Below, piece after piece: positions 6,051-7,586 of a DNA stretch of 7,586 bases (positions are counted from its first letter, which is position 1; every line of letters begins with the position of its first letter). The stretch is from positions 1 through 7,586 of the forward strand of contig JAUXDF010000147.1 in the NCBI GenBank assembly GCA_030618505.1. Direction: 5' to 3'. The position numbers and the translations under genes were made by a program. This DNA is from Spongiibacteraceae bacterium (GTDB lineage Bacteria > Pseudomonadota > Gammaproteobacteria > Pseudomonadales > PIVM01). Below the pieces are notes generated by a model that saw only the letters and a program-made list of their open reading frames with translations, did not search any database and was not told the DNA's origin.

Positions 6051-6065
6051 GTTTTGTACCATAAT
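6037..6065 (+). promoter_or_regulatory. Promoter of parDE
   Basis: TTGCCT (6037-6042) and CATAAT (6060-6065) are spaced by 17 bases, a good sigma-70 fit, with a start near 6072 and a short leader before parD. The -35 lies inside attC-2. Confidence 0.55.
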
Positions 6066-6082
6066 TAGGTATAAATTGGTAC
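6056..6082. promoter_or_regulatory. Candidate ParD operator
   Basis: GTACCA (6056-6061) is inverted as TGGTAC (6077-6082). A further GGTA half-site sits at 6068-6071, so three TACC/GGTA units cover the -10 box and start. Ribbon-helix-helix antitoxins are known to bind such repeated half-sites and repress their own operon. Confidence 0.45.
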
Positions 6083-6096
6083 TTATTGGTGAGGTT

Positions 6097-6336
6097 ATGA
6101 GTAAAAACACAAGTATTACACTGGGTGAACACTTTGATGGCTTTATTGCCAGCCAGCTTAATGAAGGGCGATTTGCCTCTGCAAGTGAAGTAGTAAGAGC
6201 TGGATTGCGTATGCTTGAAGATAATGAGAAGAAGATTGTTACCTTGAGGCTTTTGCTTGAAGAGGGTGAACAAAGTGGAACCGCTGAATACAGTTACGAA
6301 AGCTTGATGAATGAACTTGATGATGAACTTGGTTAA
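6097..6336 (+). CDS. parD: ParD-type ribbon-helix-helix antitoxin
   Basis: The 79-residue protein has the ParD N-terminal DNA-binding fold: a beta strand (TSITLGEH), then helices with the family phrase GRFASASEVVRAGLRMLED (residues 25-43). The acidic C-terminal tail (ESLMNELDDELG) is the usual toxin-binding, protease-sensitive part. I start it at 6097 (MSKNTSITLG), behind GGTGAGG (6088-6094). An upstream ATG at 6025 lies in attC-2 before the promoter and is rejected. It neutralises ParE in a tight complex and represses the operon. Its stop overlaps the parE start by one base (TAATG). The operon runs against the array direction. Confidence 0.9.
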   Translation: MSKNTSITLGEHFDGFIASQLNEGRFASASEVVRAGLRMLEDNEKKIVTLRLLLEEGEQSGTAEYSYESLMNELDDELG

Positions 6337-6638
6337 TGAAGACATTTACTGTAACTCATAAGGCTAGGGCGGATATAAAATCTATTTCAATCTACACTCA
6401 GAAACGTTGGGGAAAAGAGCAACGTAAATTATATGCTAAACAATTTGATGAAGCGTTTCATATTCTTGCAGAAAACCCCGAAATTGGAAAAGAGTGCGGC
6501 TATATAAAACCAGGATATAAAAAATTTCCTCACGCAAGTCATGTCATTTTTTTTCGTTCAGTTAGCAATGAAGAGATTGAAATTGTTCGTATTCTTCACA
6601 AGAGAATGGATGCTCGCGCTAAACTAACGGCCTTATGA
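6336..6638 (+). CDS. parE: ParE-type toxin of the RelE/ParE superfamily
   Basis: The 100-residue basic protein fits the ParE fold (PF05016): an opening strand TFTVTHKARADI, a helical hairpin with the family-like SISIYTQKRWGKEQRKLYAKQFDEAFHILAENPEIGKEC, then GYKKFPHASHVIFFR and a final strand EIEIVRILHKRMDAR. ParE toxins poison DNA gyrase in the cytoplasm; that target is family knowledge and some relatives differ. It appears intact and is translationally coupled to parD. In integrons such modules are thought to stabilise cassette arrays by post-segregational killing. The stop codon TGA (6636-6638) lies inside the R' box of attC-3. Confidence 0.9.
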   Translation: MKTFTVTHKARADIKSISIYTQKRWGKEQRKLYAKQFDEAFHILAENPEIGKECGYIKPGYKKFPHASHVIFFRSVSNEEIEIVRILHKRMDARAKLTAL

Positions 6639-6719
6639 CGCCGCAAATCACCGGTGCCTCAAGTTGCATCGCGAAGCGGCGCAGCTTAGGGCAGTCCGAG
6701 TGAATTTGCCTTGTTAGGT
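6633..6719 (-). repeat. attC-3, best-formed attC hairpin
   Basis: On the minus strand the site opens with ACCTAAC (6719-6713), a perfect RYYYAAC R'' box, then AAG-GCAAATTCAC. The other arm has GCAAATCAC-GCC (6640-6651 region) without the extra T, exactly the asymmetry known for L''/L'. Inner arms CGGTGCC..AAG and CTT..GGCAGTCCG also pair with small bulges, and the apex is CGC-GAA-GCG. It is an 87-bp site that folds almost end to end. The oddity is the R' box, GTCATAA (6639-6633), where the normally invariant GTT is GTC. Confidence 0.72.
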
Positions 6720-6721
6720 TG

Positions 6722-6973
6722 TTATGCCTTTTTGACAATGCCGACAATGAATAGTAGCAAGGCGGCGCCAGTAGTCGCAGTAACGATTGAGCCGATTAAT
6801 CCTCCTGCGGAGATACCAAGCAAGCCAAATACAAAACCACCTAATACTGCTCCTATTACACCGATGACGATATTGCCGAGCAAACCAAAACCACCACCTT
6901 TCATCAAGGATCCAGCCAACCAACCTGCCACGGCACCAATTGCTAAAAATATAATTAATCCTGTTATGTCCAT
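6722..6973 (-). CDS. GlsB/YeaQ/YmgE-family small membrane protein
   Basis: The 83-residue, very hydrophobic, glycine-rich protein has three predicted membrane helices (about 4-22, 30-51, 57-80) and the family phrases AVAGWLAGSLMKGGGFGLLGNIVIGVIGAVLG. Databases call it transglycosylase-associated, though no enzyme activity is shown; family members in enterococci (GlsB) and enterics are stress-linked. The length is typical. AGAGG (6985-6981) seven bases before the ATG fixes the start. It is a single-gene cassette with its own promoter candidate, and its stop codon is two bases from attC-3. Confidence 0.9.
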   Translation of the reverse strand: MDITGLIIFLAIGAVAGWLAGSLMKGGGFGLLGNIVIGVIGAVLGGFVFGLLGISAGGLIGSIVTATTGAALLLFIVGIVKKA

Positions 6974-7004
6974 AGTTTTACCTCTGTTGTTAAAAAAATA
7001 AGTA

Positions 7005-7032
7005 TATCTACTTCTCGTAGGTAGTTCGACAA
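7005..7032 (-). promoter_or_regulatory. Candidate promoter of the GlsB-like gene
   Basis: On the minus strand TTGTCG (7032-7027) and TAGATA (7010-7005) are spaced by 16 bases. An alternative -10, TATACT (7006-7001), has too long a spacer. The -35 touches the GTTAAGT box of the upstream half site. Confidence 0.4.
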
Positions 7033-7075
7033 CTTAACGCCGCCTCTCTGCAAACCTGAACTGATATGGTTGAAC
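7032..7075 (-). repeat. attC-4, probable half site or remnant
   Basis: On the minus strand GTTAAGT (7038-7032) fits GTTRRRY and is preceded by GGCGGC, matching the R' side of the site at 6010-6050. GTTCAAC (7075-7069) fits RYYYAAC. The higA stop codon is six bases away. The DNA between does not fold, so only the R' half is convincing and the R'' match may be chance. Confidence 0.35.
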
Positions 7076-7081
7076 ATGAAG

Positions 7082-7342
7082 CTAAGATTGCTGCTCACGT
7101 ACTTGCCATAGATCGTAAGCATCTTGTAATATAAGCCAATGATCTGCAGAAGGCTTTTTAAACGCTAGCTCTAAGCGAATTGCAATTTCTGGAGTGATTG
7201 AACCTCTGGCATTCAGAACCTTTGACAAGGTTTTACGACTGACATTAAGGTGCTCTGAAACATCTGTAATCGTCAGTTCCATTGGCTCAATGATAAGCTC
7301 CTTAAGAATCTCACCGGGGTGAGCGGGGTTATGCATACTCAT
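7082..7342 (-). CDS. higA: HigA-family XRE antitoxin (orphan)
   Basis: The 86-residue protein has the HigA/VapI pattern: HPGEILKELIIEPMELTITDVSEHLNVSRKTLSKVLNARGSITPEIAIRLE..., a lambda-repressor-type helix-turn-helix with recognition helix near residues 34-46. Family members bind the HigB mRNA-interferase toxin and repress the operon. GAGGA nine bases upstream (7356-7352) supports the start at 7342. The start overlaps the upstream stop by one base (TAATG), the normal higBA coupling, but almost all of higB is missing. The gene appears intact and could still act in trans on other HigB toxins. Confidence 0.88.
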   Translation of the reverse strand: MSMHNPAHPGEILKELIIEPMELTITDVSEHLNVSRKTLSKVLNARGSITPEIAIRLELAFKKPSADHWLILQDAYDLWQVREQQS

Positions 7343-7586
7343 TAGTGATAATCCTCATAGTTTACAATTTCACGACCAGACAACGGAGTTGACGTTGAAC
7401 AATGACAGGATTTATCCTGGAAAAGATTTTTTAACGGAAAAAATAGCAGATCGATAAAAAAGAAATTAAAAATAAAGCGTGTTAAACGAATACAGTCTTT
7501 GACAAACTGCCCCGCCAAAAACATATTTCCTATAAAGAGTACCGCCCTCGACTCGACCACGGGCTTGTCCAACAACACGGATAAAT
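7342..7586 (-). pseudogene. higB: Chimeric frame ending in the last residues of HigB
   Basis: The minus-strand frame is open from the window edge to a stop overlapping higA. Its last eleven residues, GREIVNYEDYH (7377-7345), match the usual HigB C-terminus (…VNYEDYH), in the position where higB belongs. HigB is about 92 residues, but upstream of this tail none of its core (the LHPLKG or NGNWR-type strands) is present in any frame. The remaining 67 or so residues are hydrophobic in part (about 7500-7420) and unlike anything I recognise. A GTG at 7578 is the only early start. The likely history is a deletion or recombination that removed the toxin body. The junction lies next to CAACG/CGTTG (7381-7397) and a CAGGAT/ATCCTG palindrome (7406-7419). 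Confidence 0.45.

Larger units (their letters stand above)
4330..7586 (-). mobile_element. Integron cassette array (integrase not in window)
   Basis: Five hairpin-like sites bounded by R''/R' type boxes separate short gene units. In minus orientation the R' boxes read GTTAACC (4336-4330), GTTAGGA (5790-5784), GTTATGA (6016-6010), GTCATAA (6639-6633) and GTTAAGT (7038-7032). Genes arsP, glsB and higA stop 14, 2 and 6 bases before the R'' side of a site; arsR and parE, on the other strand, have stop codons lying in an R' box. Inferred cassettes: 4336-5789 (arsP/arsR), 5790-6015 (broken ORF), 6016-6638 (parDE), 6639-7037 (glsB) and 7038 onward (higA). Toxin-antitoxin modules and hypothetical membrane proteins are known contents of sedentary chromosomal integrons. 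No integrase or attI is seen; in this orientation they would lie to the right. The sites differ in length and several are degenerate, so a decayed array is likely. Confidence 0.65.

Noticed and set aside
6025..6096. Upstream ATG extending parD by 24 residues
   Set aside because: It lies inside attC-2 and ahead of the predicted promoter and start site; the ParD family begins at about the 6097 Met.
6711..7001. 96-codon plus-strand frame rich in proline
   Set aside because: It is the complement of the GlsB-like gene; the proline pattern mirrors glycine codons on the other strand.
4330..7075. Plus-strand orientation for the attC sites
   Set aside because: Read that way, two of the R' boxes would be CTTAAGA and GCTATGA without GTT, and the extra base would fall in the wrong arm. 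The minus reading has GTT in four of five and the correct asymmetry.
7377..7400. A further attC remnant (GTTCAAC and GTTGTCT on the minus strand) at the higB junction
   Set aside because: Only 24 bp with poor pairing and a non-consensus R'; it may be chance, though its place at the truncation is suggestive.
7406..7440. CAGGAT/ATCCTG palindrome followed by Ts as a plus-strand terminator
   Set aside because: The stem is 6 bp with a 2-base loop, the T run is displaced, and no plus-strand gene precedes it.
1..7586. CRISPR arrays, tRNA or rRNA genes, integrase gene
   Set aside because: No regularly spaced direct repeats, no tRNA-like cloverleaf, no rRNA sequence and no tyrosine recombinase frame are seen.

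Overview
The window looks like chromosomal DNA of a gammaproteobacterium, probably aquatic or marine, with moderate GC. Three things suggest this. The polA end is of gammaproteobacterial type. A probable Hfq-class small RNA gene follows polA directly, the position of Spot 42 in enterics and ErsA in pseudomonads. A long stretch is built like a sedentary chromosomal integron. The genus cannot be fixed from the sequence alone.

Layout. (1) 1-663 is the 3' end of polA, cut by the window edge inside polymerase motif A. (2) 664-1332 holds no protein gene. It contains a weak polA terminator, an extracytoplasmic-stress (sigma-E/AlgU) type promoter, a roughly 135-nt small RNA ending in a strong terminator, and a 151-bp MITE. 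The MITE has GTAAC ends and a perfect 8-bp target duplication, and it sits just in front of the next gene's ribosome binding site. (3) 1333-4284 encodes a full-length Tat-exported molybdenum enzyme of the type II DMSO reductase family, most like the catalytic subunits of ethylbenzene, steroid C25 and dimethyl sulfide dehydrogenases. No beta, gamma or chaperone gene follows it. (4) 4330-7586 reads as an integron cassette array on the minus strand. attC-like hairpins lie at 4330-4462, 5784-5846, 6010-6050 and 6633-6719, with a half site at 7032-7075. In this orientation most carry a GTT-type R' box, and the extra unpaired base lies in the L'' arm, as expected of attC.

Cassettes, from the integrase-proximal (right) side to the left: a broken higBA module (orphan HigA antitoxin plus the last residues of HigB); a GlsB/YeaQ-type small membrane protein; a complete parDE toxin-antitoxin operon facing against the array; a small cassette whose reading frame is broken by an amber codon; and a divergent arsR/arsP pair, predicted to make an organoarsenical efflux permease and its thiol-sensing repressor. 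No integrase or attI is visible. If the reading is right they lie beyond 7586.

How the parts fit. polA and the sRNA are core chromosome. The molybdoenzyme gene has been touched by a MITE upstream and ends 45 bp from the last attC site, so the array boundary stands where its partner genes would be expected. Within the array, genes either stop a few bases before an attC box in array orientation (arsP, glsB, higA) or face the other way with their stop codon inside the preceding R' box (arsR, parE). arsP, parDE and glsB have their own recognisable promoters, so they need not rely on the integron promoter.
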